Assembly (NCBI GenBank): GCA_015179045.1
Contig: WHUZ01000010.1
Span: forward strand, 372,001 to 436,000
Direction: 5' to 3'
Origin: Kalaharituber pfeilii
Lineage: Eukaryota; Ascomycota; Pezizomycetes; Pezizales; Pezizaceae
DNA length: 64,000 nt
Under the pieces are notes generated by a model. The model worked only from the letters and a program-made list of their open reading frames with translations. It was not told the origin of the DNA and did no database searches. Positions within the stretch are counted from its first letter, which is position 1, and each line of letters opens with the position of its first letter. Made by a program: the position numbers and the translations under genes. Positions 10,435 to 20,283 of this stretch are shown here, in pieces.

Positions 10435-10713
10435 CTCTAGTATGTCTACCAGTCTATCCCCCCCTCCGTCCCCTTCCCCTTTCGGGGGGGTTGTTTAAGT
10501 CTTCTTCTCCTCCCGGCCATTTTCTCTTCCAGGTCCCGCACTCGTTGAGGATGTGGTGGTAGCTTTCGAGGGCCTTGCCGCACCATCTACATTCTGGTGA
10601 GTCGGTTTTCCCAATTTGGTGTCTCCATTGCCGTAGTCCTTTGTTGCCTATAATCCCTGCCAGTGTGGACACTATCCTTCGGTCTTTTAGGCGTTGAAGG
10701 GGGCGGTAGGATA
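10435..10713 (-). pseudogene. LINE ORF2 C-terminus with CCHC-type knuckle
   Basis: The minus strand reads MSTLAGIIGNKGLRQWRHQ then CRWCGKALESYHHILNEC (a Cys-Cys-His-Cys knuckle) and a basic tail. This pattern is found at the end of ORF2 in the other LINE copies here (19321-19380, 32250-32330). It continues the RNase H remnant at 11111-11413 once the MITE at 10714-11103 is removed. Confidence 0.7.
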
Positions 10714-11103
10714 CTAGTAGTGAGCGGCACGAGCCGAGCCAGCTCGAGCCAGCTCGAGCTCAAACGAGCCAAGATCATGCTTGTGTTTTTCTTGACAGCT
10801 CGCTAAAATGCTTAGCCAGTGCAAGGTTTCATAAACTGTAAATACCTAATGTAGTAATAATTAGAGACTTGGAGCTCATTCTGACCTACCAACAACTTCG
10901 AAATGCACAATTTAGCTGATAGTAGTGAGAAAGATGAAAATTTAGCTTAGTTTAGTTTAGTTTGTCAATATTATGTATATAATCAATCCAGGCTCGAGCT
11001 CATGCCACGCCAGCTTGAGCCAGCTCGAGCCGAGCTCACTTACTCACGAGCTGGCTCGAGCTCACCCTCCAGCTCGGCTCGAGCTAGCTCGTGCCGCTCA
11101 ATA
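10714..11103 (-). mobile_element. hAT-like MITE, family GAGCGGCACGAGC, copy 1
   Basis: The terminal inverted repeats are related to TAGTGAGCGGCACGAGC, with GAGCTCGAGC-rich subterminal repeats and an AT-rich core containing TTTAGTTTAGTTTGTCAATA. The flanks carry TAGGATA at 10707-10713 and 11104-11110. The site at 3960-3980 (GGTGGTAGGATAGCTG) is the empty counterpart. No transposase is encoded. Confidence 0.82.
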
Positions 11104-11110
11104 TAGGATA

Positions 11111-11413
11111 GCTGTAGTCTGTTTTGTTCGCTAGCTCTTTGTGCTTTGGCAAATTGGCGTATTCCGGCTTCCGTGACTATTTCGTCCTGGTATTGGAGTG
11201 CGGTTCCTATCTTCGCGGCCTTGTCTGCATGCTCTTGACCCCTGCGTGTGCTTTTACCCACATCACTGCTATGTCTTGATCCCCTCGTGTCATTCTCTCC
11301 TCCCATTTTTCTCTCACCATCCGCGCGGGACCTTCGTGGGTTGGGTCTCCGTTCGCGATCTTTTTCAATCTTGCTATGGCTGTTCTCGAGTCCGTGACTA
11401 TCAGCAGCTCGCC
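11111..11413 (-). pseudogene. LINE ORF2 RNase H remnant
   Basis: The minus strand reads GELLIVTDSRTAIARLKKIA, MWVKAHAGVK and DEIVTEAGIRQFAKAQRA, i.e. the catalytic-Asp region and end of an RNase H domain. A short deletion removes part of the GNDNADKAA motif relative to the copy at 3951-4350. Two MITEs and a LINE have cut this remnant into three pieces. Confidence 0.7.
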
Positions 11414-11421
11414 GTCCTGAG

Positions 11422-11735
11422 TAGTGAGCGGCACGAGCTAGCTCGAGCCGAGCTGGAGGGTGAGCTCGAGCCTGGATTGATCATATACATAATATTGACA
11501 AACTAAACTAAACTAAGCTAAATTTTCATCTTTCTCACTACTATCAGCTAAATTGTTCATTTCGAAGTTGTTAGTAGGTCAGAATGAGCTCCAAGTCTCT
11601 AATTATTACTATATTAGGTATTTACAGTTTATGAAACCTTGCACTGGCTAAGCATTTTAGCGAGCTGTCAAGAAAAGCACAAGCATGATCTTGGCTCGTT
11701 TGAGCTCGAGCTGGCTCGGCTCGTGCCGCTCACTA
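11422..11735 (+). mobile_element. hAT-like MITE, family GAGCGGCACGAGC, copy 2
   Basis: TAGTGAGCGGCACGAGC begins the element and its inverse ends it. The 8-bp target duplication GTCCTGAG is at 11414-11421. Its right copy is split by a later LINE (GTCCT before it, GAG after it at 13141-13143). An 8-bp duplication is the hallmark of the hAT superfamily. Confidence 0.88.
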
Positions 11736-11740
11736 GTCCT

Positions 11741-13127
11741 TTTTTTTTTTTTTTTTTTTTATATTCACATAACCCCGTTTGCAGCTGTTCGCCATGGCAG
11801 GGTCCCTGGACCGAGGTCCTTATGGCCCGGAGACAGGCACCTAAAAACAAACAACAACTCACTATATACACCGACATTCAAAAGGGAATAGAGGAAATAA
11901 AACCCATGAGACAACCCGCTATGCCGTCAAGTCCATTTCCTCCACCTCCCTCCCCTTCCCCTTTCTGTCCACCTTTGAATTTCTATCCCAGTCATACAGG
12001 CACGAATCGTACCACTTGCCTGACAACCTTACCTTCGCTGGTGTTTGGCTATCCGATTCCACCTCCCCCTCCAGGTAGATGACAACCGAGCTAGCCTTCT
12101 TTCCCTCCCTCCTCTCTTTCTTCACCAACCATCTTGCCGCAACAATCTTTCCCATCCATGGGTTCGCATTCTCCATCCAATCTCTTACTTTCCCGAGTTT
12201 CTTTGTCACCACAATTCCATGTACTACGATCGCACGACCGGATTGCGGGAGTGTCCTTTCCTTTGGGATTGGCTTCGGAGATGGTGCTGGAGATGGTTTC
12301 TTGGACATTTTCTGCTTGGGGGGACTGGTACCCTGTCCCCCTTTCACTTTTTTGGACTGGAAAGCAGTGGACTTTGTTCGGCTTTTGGGTGGTGCCACCG
12401 GAGGTCGGTCAGAATTGTCCCCTTCCGGGGGTGTGCTTGGCGGGATGTTCTGGGAGACAACTGCTGCATATGACAGCTTTGGTGGTTTCTCCGGGTCAGT
12501 TTGTGATTCCCCTTCCTTTGAGGGTTTCCTCAGGTGCATATTGTGTATTTCTGTGCATGATTCCGTCTTCACCGCTAGTGCAAGAGCAGCAATGACGTGA
12601 TGCACACTCCTGATTTCACACAGGAACCTGTCTGTTGGTTCAAAGTTTGGTCTTGTCTTCTGGTCTTTTATGCAAGCATGTATGTGTTCGATGACATCCC
12701 CCACGGCATCAAGCATATCGGACATATTGACTCCGCCGAGCCGATCTCCGATAGACTTGTACAGTGGGGCCGCGAGACGGGTACTCTTGGCCAGAGTTGT
12801 TTTGGCACCTACGGGCATGTTTGTTGGTGCTGGGCTGCCCAATGCCATGAATCTATTGGTCGGATCCATGGTGGGAATGCCAAGAAGTCAGGGATGGTGG
12901 TGTGCTGGCAACGGAGTAAGGGGCTGAAAATTTCCTCAAAACTTAACCCCCAAGGGGGAAACTTGAGGAGTTGGGTTTTTTGGAATAAAAATTAGATCTA
13001 AAGACTCAGCGCACTGAGAGCTTTTGATCTATGTAGGTTTCGCTGGGGGGGACGCTGTGGTTGCGGAGTGGCTTCCGAGCGCTCGTCCTGTCGAAGTGGT
13101 TGTCGCTGGGGCCCAGACTCACGGGTG
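11741..13127 (-). mobile_element. Complete ORF1-only LINE, tail type B
   Basis: It is bounded by the perfect 13-bp duplication GCTCACTAGTCCT (11728-11740 and 13128-13140). Reading on the minus strand: 5' UTR with the CTCAGTGCGCTGAGTC hairpin, ORF1 (12869-11919), 3' UTR, the type B tail (CCCTGCCATGGCGAACAGC ... GGGGTTATGTGA) and poly(A). The whole unit is 1,387 bp and contains no ORF2, so it needs replication proteins from elsewhere. The insertion also splits the target duplication of the adjacent MITE. Confidence 0.92.
11919..12869 (-). CDS. LINE-B ORF1 protein, intact
   Basis: A 316-residue open frame starting MDPTNRFMALGSPAPTNMPV. It has an N-terminal helical segment with VNMSDMLDAVGDVIEHIHA and NFEPTDRFLCEIRSVHHVIA, a basic proline-rich linker (KKPSPAPSPKPIPK), and the C-terminal block RAIVVHGIVVTKKLGKVRDW, then AARWLVKKERREGKK, SSVVIYLEGEVE, KVRLSGKWYDSCLYDWDR and an acidic end (EVEEMDLTA). 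The C-terminal block aligns with that of LINE-A ORF1, so the two classes share an ORF1 fold while having different tails. It probably binds the element RNA, though this is inferred. The copy at 35012-35953 is also intact, so the family is young. Confidence 0.82.
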   Translation of the reverse strand: MDPTNRFMALGSPAPTNMPVGAKTTLAKSTRLAAPLYKSIGDRLGGVNMSDMLDAVGDVIEHIHACIKDQKTRPNFEPTDRFLCEIRSVHHVIAALALAVKTESCTEIHNMHLRKPSKEGESQTDPEKPPKLSYAAVVSQNIPPSTPPEGDNSDRPPVAPPKSRTKSTAFQSKKVKGGQGTSPPKQKMSKKPSPAPSPKPIPKERTLPQSGRAIVVHGIVVTKKLGKVRDWMENANPWMGKIVAARWLVKKERREGKKASSVVIYLEGEVESDSQTPAKVRLSGKWYDSCLYDWDRNSKVDRKGKGREVEEMDLTA

Positions 13128-13215
13128 GCTCACTAGTCCTGAGACATCGCTTCCCCCATGGCCAGGAGTTCCGCGTCGTTTACCATGCTACGTGTGCCCA
13201 GGTATCACACCTCTA

Positions 13216-13668
13216 CAACCTCCTCGGGCCACGTCAAACATCACGTGACCGAGGCCGTATCTCGGCCACCAGACACCGCAACGACAAGCAGGCAACAGGA
13301 AACAACGCCCCTCGGCCCGACGGTCGCGGGGATCCCAAAAGCTCACCCGAAATCGACGAAATAAACACCTTCCCCCACGAAAGAGACTCCAGACAGCTCA
13401 AAACCAGATCAGACTAGACCTCCACAGCCCGCCTACACCCATCACACACAACACTCTCACAATCCACGGGGGGGCCGCAAGACCCCATCGACGACGACCC
13501 ACACCTACGAATTCACCTGAAACGTGGACCAGCCCGATCCTAACACTCCAGAGAGTGCAAGAGCCAAAACGACCTGCCCATCGACCCAATAAGGAGGATG
13601 GGTCACATACAGGCCGATCACATATCCCATCGATACAAACACACCAATCACCACTTGTACACTCGCCA
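13216..13668 (+). mobile_element. 5' UTR of a long LINE (family 2), left part
   Basis: It starts at ACAACCTCCTCGGGCCACG and aligns with 62595-62990 and, inverted, 23512-23100 (shared CGTGACCGAGGCCGTATCTC). It is continued at 15040 after a nested LINE-A copy. Just upstream (13144-13215) is the last piece of the minus-strand RNase H remnant, so the junction is old. Confidence 0.75.
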
Positions 13669-15039
13669 TTTTTTTTTTTTTTTAATATCATTTATCGCAT
13701 GCCGCCTTATAGGCTATGGCGATTTAAGTACATGAAAAAGGAAAATAAAAAGGAAGTTACAGTAGAGCCCGCGGTATGTGATGATGATGCGGGTGACAGG
13801 CCAACACAAGACGAGTCCTATCTCCTGCTCCGATCTGACTCGTACTTAGATACCCTCAACCATTTCCCTCCCAATCGCACTTTCTGTATTTCACTTTCTT
13901 CCTCCAAGTATACCACAGCTGAGCTAGTCACTTTTCCCTCATCTATCAGTGTCTGCTTGCGTCTCAGCCATCTAATCCCAACTGTCTTTCCTAGTTCTCG
14001 GTTAGTTTCCTCCAGCCATCTTTGGACTTTCCCGAGGTCCTTCCTTAGGGCTATTCCATGTACGACGATGCCTGCTTTCTTGGTGGTAGCAACGGTGCTG
14101 GGTTGGGGAGCGCGTCTTGCGTTGGGGATAGATGTGGTTCTTGAGGTATGTTTTGGGGGTTCGGGGGTTCGGGTTTTGGTGCTGGCAGCGGAGATATTAT
14201 CCCTGGGTGGTGCTGCTGTGGTGTCAACTGGTGGTGCGGAGGCGATCTTTTGTGCCTCCTTGACGTCAAGTTGGCGCTTAAGGGCGTAGGGGACCTGGGG
14301 GATGGCTGCTTCCCTTTGCGCTTCTTGTTGTTCGGGGCGGGTGGTGGTGTTGAGGGCACGGGTTCAGTGGGCTCCGCCGGCTCCGTGTCTATGGTGGTTA
14401 TGGAGCTGAGCCCCAATAGTTGTGGTGGTGGTGGTGGTGGTGGTGGTGGTGCAACAGGCGGTGGTGGTGGTCTTGGTGCCAGCCATGTTGGGAGGGGGTC
14501 ATCTGTTTTTCCTCCAGTAACCAGCATCGAAGTTCCCTCGTGAAACTTCATGAGTAGACATGAGGTTTCCGTCGGGGCGTCGTCACTTCCAGATCTGAGT
14601 TTCCACAATGAGGCTATTATTATGCCCGGGTATCCCGTCTCGCAGTGTCTCCCTTAGGGTATCCCATTGTGGTATCTCTATTGTGTCCCAACTTCGGGGG
14701 GACGGCGGGGGTGGGGACTTGGGGGGAGACGGTGGTGGGAGGCGGTCCTCATCTTCTTCTTGCCCTTCAGCATTTTGATTGGTCGATGGGTGGAGAGTCT
14801 GAGCCTCTGGTTGGTTCTTGGTGTAGGGTAGATGTGTTCCGACAGCGGTGGTGAGCTGAAAATTTCTTGAAGTTTTACTCTCGGGGGAAATTTGTAGTGT
14901 TGGGTATTTGGGAATAAAAATTAGATCAAAAGACTCAGCTCGCTGAGAGCTTTCGATCTATGTAGTTTTCGCTGGGGGGGACGTTGTAGTTGTGGAGTCG
15001 GTTCCAAACGCTCGTCCTGAGGTGGTTGTTGTCGGTGTG
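13669..15039 (-). mobile_element. Complete ORF1-only LINE, tail type A
   Basis: It is flanked by near-identical 14-bp duplications (TTGTACACTCGCCA at 13655-13668 and TTGTACACTAGCCA at 15040-15053). Minus-strand order is 5' UTR (with the GAGCTGAGTC hairpin near 14935), ORF1, 3' UTR, type A hairpin (ATCGC/GCGAT with inner stem GCC/GGC) and poly(A). Length is 1,371 bp with no ORF2. It interrupts the 5' UTR of a family 2 LINE. Confidence 0.88.
13806..14773 (-). pseudogene. LINE-A ORF1, frameshifted
   Basis: The probable start is MLKGKKK near 14773. The frame moves at least twice: after the GT-rich 5' part, and near 14230-14280 (LSANLTSRR against LKRQLDVKEAQKIAS in the next frame). A nine-or-more-unit CCA/GGT trinucleotide run at 14420-14470 encodes polyproline (PPPPPPPPPP). 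The C-terminal block GKTVGIRWLRRKQTLIDEGK ... VRLGGKWLRVSKYESDRSRR is recognisable. Confidence 0.7.
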
Positions 15040-15088
15040 TTGTACACTAGCCACCTGGCACCCACCACTCGCCACACCCAGCCACCAA

Positions 15089-18050
15089 GATGGCCGGAAA
15101 GACCAAACGGGGACGCACCAACAACAGGAATGATCCTTGCCGCATCCAGAGTGTATCACAGAGCAGACAACGACAAGAGAGAAGACCGAAGGTAAACAAC
15201 CTGGAATTTCACCATATCCAGAACTGGAAATCCCGGAAAAACACACCTTCATCCAGAAGGATCAACAATGGACCCTTCACAAGTTCCAAGACATTATCGA
15301 ACATACCAGGAACAGGTCACCCGATGAAGCAAAAAAGCTAGAGGACACCACCACCAAGGCGGTAGGCAAAGGGAAGTTCCCGGAGGAAGACGAATACTAC
15401 GGACCAACACGGGTCATCACGATAGAGGACATCCAAGAAGGGAGGGCAGACACACAGGAGATAATCGTATTTATCGAAAAAAGCGAGGCCATGGACCCCT
15501 GCCCTCTAGAGGAGCAGGTGGAAGACTCAATCACACTCCAAAAAATTCAAATACTGGGCACCTACGATGATGGAAGCTTTGCCCCGAACTCCTACGAGGG
15601 ATTCATGAGGACTTGGGAAAATGACAGTGATGGAGGAGAAAGCGACTCATCTACCGGGACGGTAATATTCGTGGCCAATACCTAGGGAGACCCCGAACCG
15701 GTACAGCCCCACCTCACCCCAAACAAGCCTGGTGACTTCACTAGAACGGGAACCTACACAATCAACACCTCCGCCACCCATGAACTTAGATACACTCCTC
15801 CCCCCGACGAAATCAGGGAACAATTCGCCTTGCTGCAAAGACAGGACATAGACATACCGGCAACACCTGACCAAGACGACAGCCAACATGAGGAACAATT
15901 CCTGCTGGACACAGCCATCTCGGCGGCCAAACAGGCCAAGTTGTAGGAAGAAAAAAATGATCGCGGGTTGCATGCGCCTGGAAACCGTAAGATCCTTGGG
16001 TGCCTCAGCCGCTGAAGCCCTGAAGGGCCTAGAGAAACGCTTCGGACTACAAAGATGGGAAGTGGAGGTTGAACCGGAACTCAAAACATGGACAGAATGG
16101 ATGACCAAGGAATACCTAGCCTGGAGAAAAGAGATGACCAACAAGGAGGTAGTAGAAGCTATCAAAGAGACCAGAGCAGACCTAGAATTGACACTCCGAG
16201 CCAACATAGAAAGCCAATACGAAAGGATCCAATCCTTGATGGTGAACAGCCTAGCCTGAGAACGAGACATCATCACTCGGCAAATGGAGTACCTACTCGA
16301 GAAGGAACGGGCCTCAATAATCGAACAGATTTTTGGGAGGGACACGATTAGGGAGGAAGGTTGGCTCAACACAATACTGGAAGCCCTAGGGCACCACAGC
16401 TTCGCCTTAGACAATATTCGGAGAAAAGTGGGTGCCCACACACCCAGAAGGAAGACAATGGATGAAGTAACAACCTACGGTGGCAACTCCCCTACGGTAG
16501 ACACCCCCAAAGACTCCCACAATGTAAGGATGGATGGAGTGAAATACACAAACAAGAAACTCAGGGATAGCAAACATGTGCAACGGAAAGCATCCCTCGA
16601 GCCGGAAAGCCCACAGGCACTCCACCTGACCTAACCAATCAACCAACCAATAGCACCAGCCCAATTAGACAAGGAACTCCCCCAAAAAATGGAGGTGGTG
16701 GAATACTCACACACAAAGCTAAGAGACAGTCAACACGTCCATCAAGTCATGATGGAGAGAAGAAACAAAGACACAGAGATGATCGAAGCACAGCCCACGG
16801 AAAAGGAAACGACTAAGGCGAATCGAAATAAAGACAAATCGCGGAAGAACCTACTAAGGAAATCATAGGAAAAGGGGAAAGGCTAAGGGAAAACCACACT
16901 CCTCGGACCCTCACAGGAAAGAAAGACGAAGGCAATACCAACCACCTCGAACCGAGCTGACAACCAGGGAAACGCAGTCCATCCAAAAACAAATGGGGTC
17001 TCTCTGGACGCCCCCCCCAAGCACCACAACTAATGAGGATAGAGAAGACACAGGCAGACCCTGCCGAAACCGTCAAAACCTCTCCGGATGCGGAAGAAAA
17101 TACCCAACCCCAAAAATCATAGTCATACACCAAGGCGGCCGCAAGCAAAGGGGGAGAAGAAACAGTAGACGCCAAGCCGAGCATACTCAAAGTACCAAAG
17201 ACAACTCAGGAAAGGAAGGAATTTATCCCCAAGGAACGACTGTAGTAAGCCAGAATCTTCAACAGGGAAAATTGGAAGGGGAAGTGGAGCCACCCATCGG
17301 AAGGGAACCGAGCCATGGAGTAAACCAAATTCAGGATCAACCAGGTTCTAGGAAAGTCTGCACCATATCAAGTACGCTGAGTCATTCTGGATTGGGGATT
17401 CACAGAGGAAAGAATTCTCCTCATGGCCGACACAGAACACTATTAGGGCCCCAGAGACTTAGAACCCCTAACCAAAGCAGTCAAGCATGACAACTCAGGC
17501 GTAAGAGTCGACTGGGATAGTCGCCTAGTAGAACTGGTCATGTTCAACATAGGATCCTATGAAGGCACTGGGAGGGTAGAGTGAGAGATGAGAATCGAAA
17601 ATGTAGGAGAAATAGCCAACCGGAACATCCGCAGGCTGTCAGACAAGCAGATCCAGCCTAGGAACGGAAACCGAGCCATCTCAATCTTTGTCTCAAACAA
17701 AGTCATGCAGATCCTAAGGAACGGCCTGAAATTCCATAGAAAAACAGACAAGTGCCTTCTGTGAGCTGACCTAGGAAACAAGAAGTCTGACAAGGCTAGA
17801 TAGTATAGATACATTGACTCAAAGGATACTGCCACTACTTCCAGGTAGGACAAGTAATCGAATGGATCCCGAAAAAGAGAAACCTACTGGAATGGGTACA
17901 ACGGTCCTTGAGGAGAAAGTCGAGGACCCCCATACCTCAATGGCAGATTCAATCAGACCTGTCAGTGCTGCAAGGGACCTGGTAAACACCACCTTGAATG
18001 CAGCTGCATGGCTAAACCACATCCCCATAGGGTACCAGAGAGGCTACTAC
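15089..18050 (+). pseudogene. Family 2 LINE ORF1, degenerate
   Basis: It begins MAGKTKRGRTNNRNDPC. The best-preserved piece (15137-15685) has FHHIQNWK, QQWTLHKFQDIIEHTRNRS, EYYGPTRVITIEDIQEG and IIVFIEKSEAMD. Further pieces are at 15888-16630 (KGLEKRFGLQRWEVEVEPEL, ALGHHSFALDNIRRKVGAH) and a basic, low-complexity region to about 18 kb. Homologous frames occur at 22146-21334 (minus) and 63172-63450. Many stops and frame changes are present. This ORF1 is unrelated in sequence to the LINE-A/B ORF1 C-terminal block. Its role in RNA packaging is inferred from position only. Confidence 0.65.
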
Positions 18051-18057
18051 CCCCACA

Positions 18058-19070
18058 ATGATTAGTACAATATACCAGAATGTGGGGAGGGGGGTGGTAG
18101 GGGCAGACATAACACTACAGAAAGGGGCGGACAGGAAGACAGACTTAATTTTCATAGGAGAGAGTTGGGTGGCACACGACAATTCACCCAGCATACACCA
18201 CGATACACACACCCAAAAGAAAAGGAGGCATCGTACTAGGAAAGATATCATTCAGGACCTTAAGGTCTCCGGGACAGACAAATACGTTACCATACAATTC
18301 AAGGAACGAAGAATAATAGGAATATATTGGAATAATGACACAGACATAGAAAAGGAACTGGAAGAGATAGGGGACTCAGACCTGATCTTGGGAGACTTCT
18401 ACAGTTATGAGCGGTAATGGTCAGACAAGCAGGACCGGAGAGGGGTTCCTCTAAGAAATACCCTTCAGGCTCAAGGTTTAAAGTAGCAGCTAGATAAGAG
18501 CACGGTAACCTGGACACGACAGATAGAAGACATCACCAGGAAGGTACTTTTAGATCTCATTTTTGCTAGAGAAGGAGAATGGAGACTGACAGGTATGTCC
18601 TGGATAGCTGGGACAGACCACACCATGATAATCGGCAAACTCAAATGTGAAACACAGAGGAAGAGGACGATAAAAGTTACTGACTGGGACTGATGGGAAA
18701 AGTACATAGAGGAGAATGAAGATATCCCCATAAAGGAAGGTATGAACGCCTACAAACTCCTACAGGAACTGAACCGAGCATTCACCAAGGATGCTCAGAT
18801 CACCAAAAGGTCCAAGAGATGGTTTAACAAGGAGAAAAAGGAAGCCTGAAAGATGATGAAGTACATCCTCCAAAACAGATACAGCACCTATCAGGAAAAG
18901 ACTAGAGTAAGAAGACTGTTCAGAGATATCATCAGGAAGAAGAAGAAGACATATTGCGAAGACTTCCTAGAGGAGGAATGCATCACCTCTCTATGGGACA
19001 TATTTCGGCTGGCACGAGACCCATTCAGGACTCAAGAACTCATGGACATAGTCTACTCTTGCATTTGACT
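18058..19070 (+). pseudogene. Family 2 LINE ORF2: endonuclease and start of RT
   Basis: The frame opens with TIYQNVGRGVVGADITLQKG, then DLIFIGESWVAHD and SDLILGDF. These match the order of an apurinic-type endonuclease (N, E, then L-GDF motifs). Later pieces read DLIFAREGEWRLTG and GTDHTMIIGKLK (the D-H motif), then KEKKEAWKMMKY-like and KKKKTYCEDFLEEECITSLW, a linker leading into RT. Stops at tryptophan positions (for example DWD followed by TGA then WEKY near 18690) and at 18417 break it. The RT core is not present here. The equivalent region continues at 41713 in another copy. Confidence 0.75.
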
Positions 19071-19857
19071 TTGCCTTCTTTACTGCTTCCACCAGTGGCC
19101 CCAGGGTCCTTGGTCCATGTTTCTCCTCTGTGTCTACCATCAACAGTATCCTCTCGGTTGGGAACTCCTTGTCCAGGATGACTCGTTGACTTTGTATGGA
19201 GCGTTTGCCCCTAGGGTCTCGTTGACCTTGCTTTTGAACTCCTTGAGTGCCCGGTTGGCCAATCTAGGGTTGTCTCCCCACTTCTGCCAGTTCAAGGAAT
19301 GGAGATACACCATAGGCAAGGCGGACTCACCGGAATGCAGGTGGTGCGGAAAGGCCCCGGAGAATTTCGCACACATAGCCAATGAATGTCAGAAATGGAA
19401 GGGAAAGCTAAAAGATGGAGCGAACGAACTGAGACAGCCGGAGAAGGGGATAAACATCGCGGAGGTATTGGAGTGGGCAGGGCAAGACTAAAACTATGGG
19501 TTCCTTTTCTACCATATTTTCTTTTATATTTATGCATGTATCTATGAATACCTCGCCATAGCCTATTAGGCGGCACGCGAGTAATGATTTAAAAAAAAAA
19601 AAAAAAACTTCTGCCAGTTCGGCGATCCATGCAGTCGTGCTTGCCAGAGATCCTTTGTCCTCCATGGGTTGGAAGGGTTCAGTGCTCTGTTTTTAAGCTT
19701 CGATGCTCCATTTCTCTGTGCCATGGATCTTGGCCCTTCTAGGATGGCCTGCCCCACCTTTGCCGCCTATGCGTATGTCGCTGGTTCATGACTCTTCTTC
19801 ATGTCGTTGGTCGCCTTTCGGTCCGTATCATCCTTTTCCATAGCTGTCACTTCCATG
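19071..19857 (-). pseudogene. Family 2 LINE ORF1, C-terminal piece (minus copy)
   Basis: The minus strand reads ILEGPRSMAQRNGASKLKNR, RALNPSNPWRTKDLWQARLH and, after the nested LINE piece at 19294-19606, WGDNPRLANRALKEFKSKVN and ETLGANAPYKVNESSW. It is the end of the minus-strand family 2 element that starts at 23512. The plus-strand family 2 copy ends head-on at about 19070. Confidence 0.6.
19294..19606 (+). mobile_element. 5'-truncated LINE with ORF2 end, tail type A
   Basis: It is flanked by the 14-bp duplication ACTTCTGCCAGTTC (19280-19293 and 19607-19620). It carries the ORF2 C-terminus: CRWCGKAPENFAHIANEC, then INIAEVLEWAGQD and stop at 19491. This is followed by the 3' UTR, type A hairpin (CTCGC/GCGAG) and poly(A). 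It proves that ORF2-bearing LINEs and ORF1-only elements share tail A. Confidence 0.92.
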
Positions 19858-20191
19858 TAGTGAGCGGCACGAGCCGAGCCAGCTCGAACTCAAACGAGCC
19901 AAGATCATGCTATGTTTTTCTTGACAGCTCGCTAAAATGCTTAGCCAGTGCAAGGTTTCATAAACTGTAAATACCTAATATAGTAATAATTAGAGACTTG
20001 GAGCTCATTCTGACCTACCAACAACTTCGAAATGCACAATTTACCTGATAGTAGTGAGAAAGATGAAAATTTAGCTTAGTTTAGTTTAGTTTGTCAATAT
20101 TATGTATATAATCAATCCAGGCTCGAGCTCATGCCAGGCCAGCTCGAGCTCACCCTCCAGCTCGGCTCGAGCTAGCTCGTGCCGCTCACTA
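19858..20191 (-). mobile_element. hAT-like MITE, family GAGCGGCACGAGC, copy 3
   Basis: The termini TAGTGAGCGGCACGAGC and its inverse, and the same AT-rich core as the copies at 10714 and 11422, are present. Flanking bases share CCATG (5 bp), so the 8-bp duplication has decayed or one flank is altered. Confidence 0.82.
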
Positions 20192-20206
20192 CCATGCCGT
20201 CACCCT

Positions 20207-20269
20207 GTTTTTTTTTTTTTTTTTTTTTATATCACATGACCCCGCGTGCAGCTGTTCGCCATGGCAGGG
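20207..20269 (-). mobile_element. LINE-B tail-only insertion
   Basis: Poly(T) plus the inverse of the type B tail is flanked by the 14-bp duplication CATGCCGTCACCCT at 20193-20206 and 20270-20283. Confidence 0.93.
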
Positions 20270-20283
20270 CATGCCGTCACCCT

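Noticed and set aside
11198..11506. Plus-strand frames over the RNase H remnants (also 4002-4268)
   Set aside because: They are antisense to recognisable RNase H sequence and cross a MITE edge.
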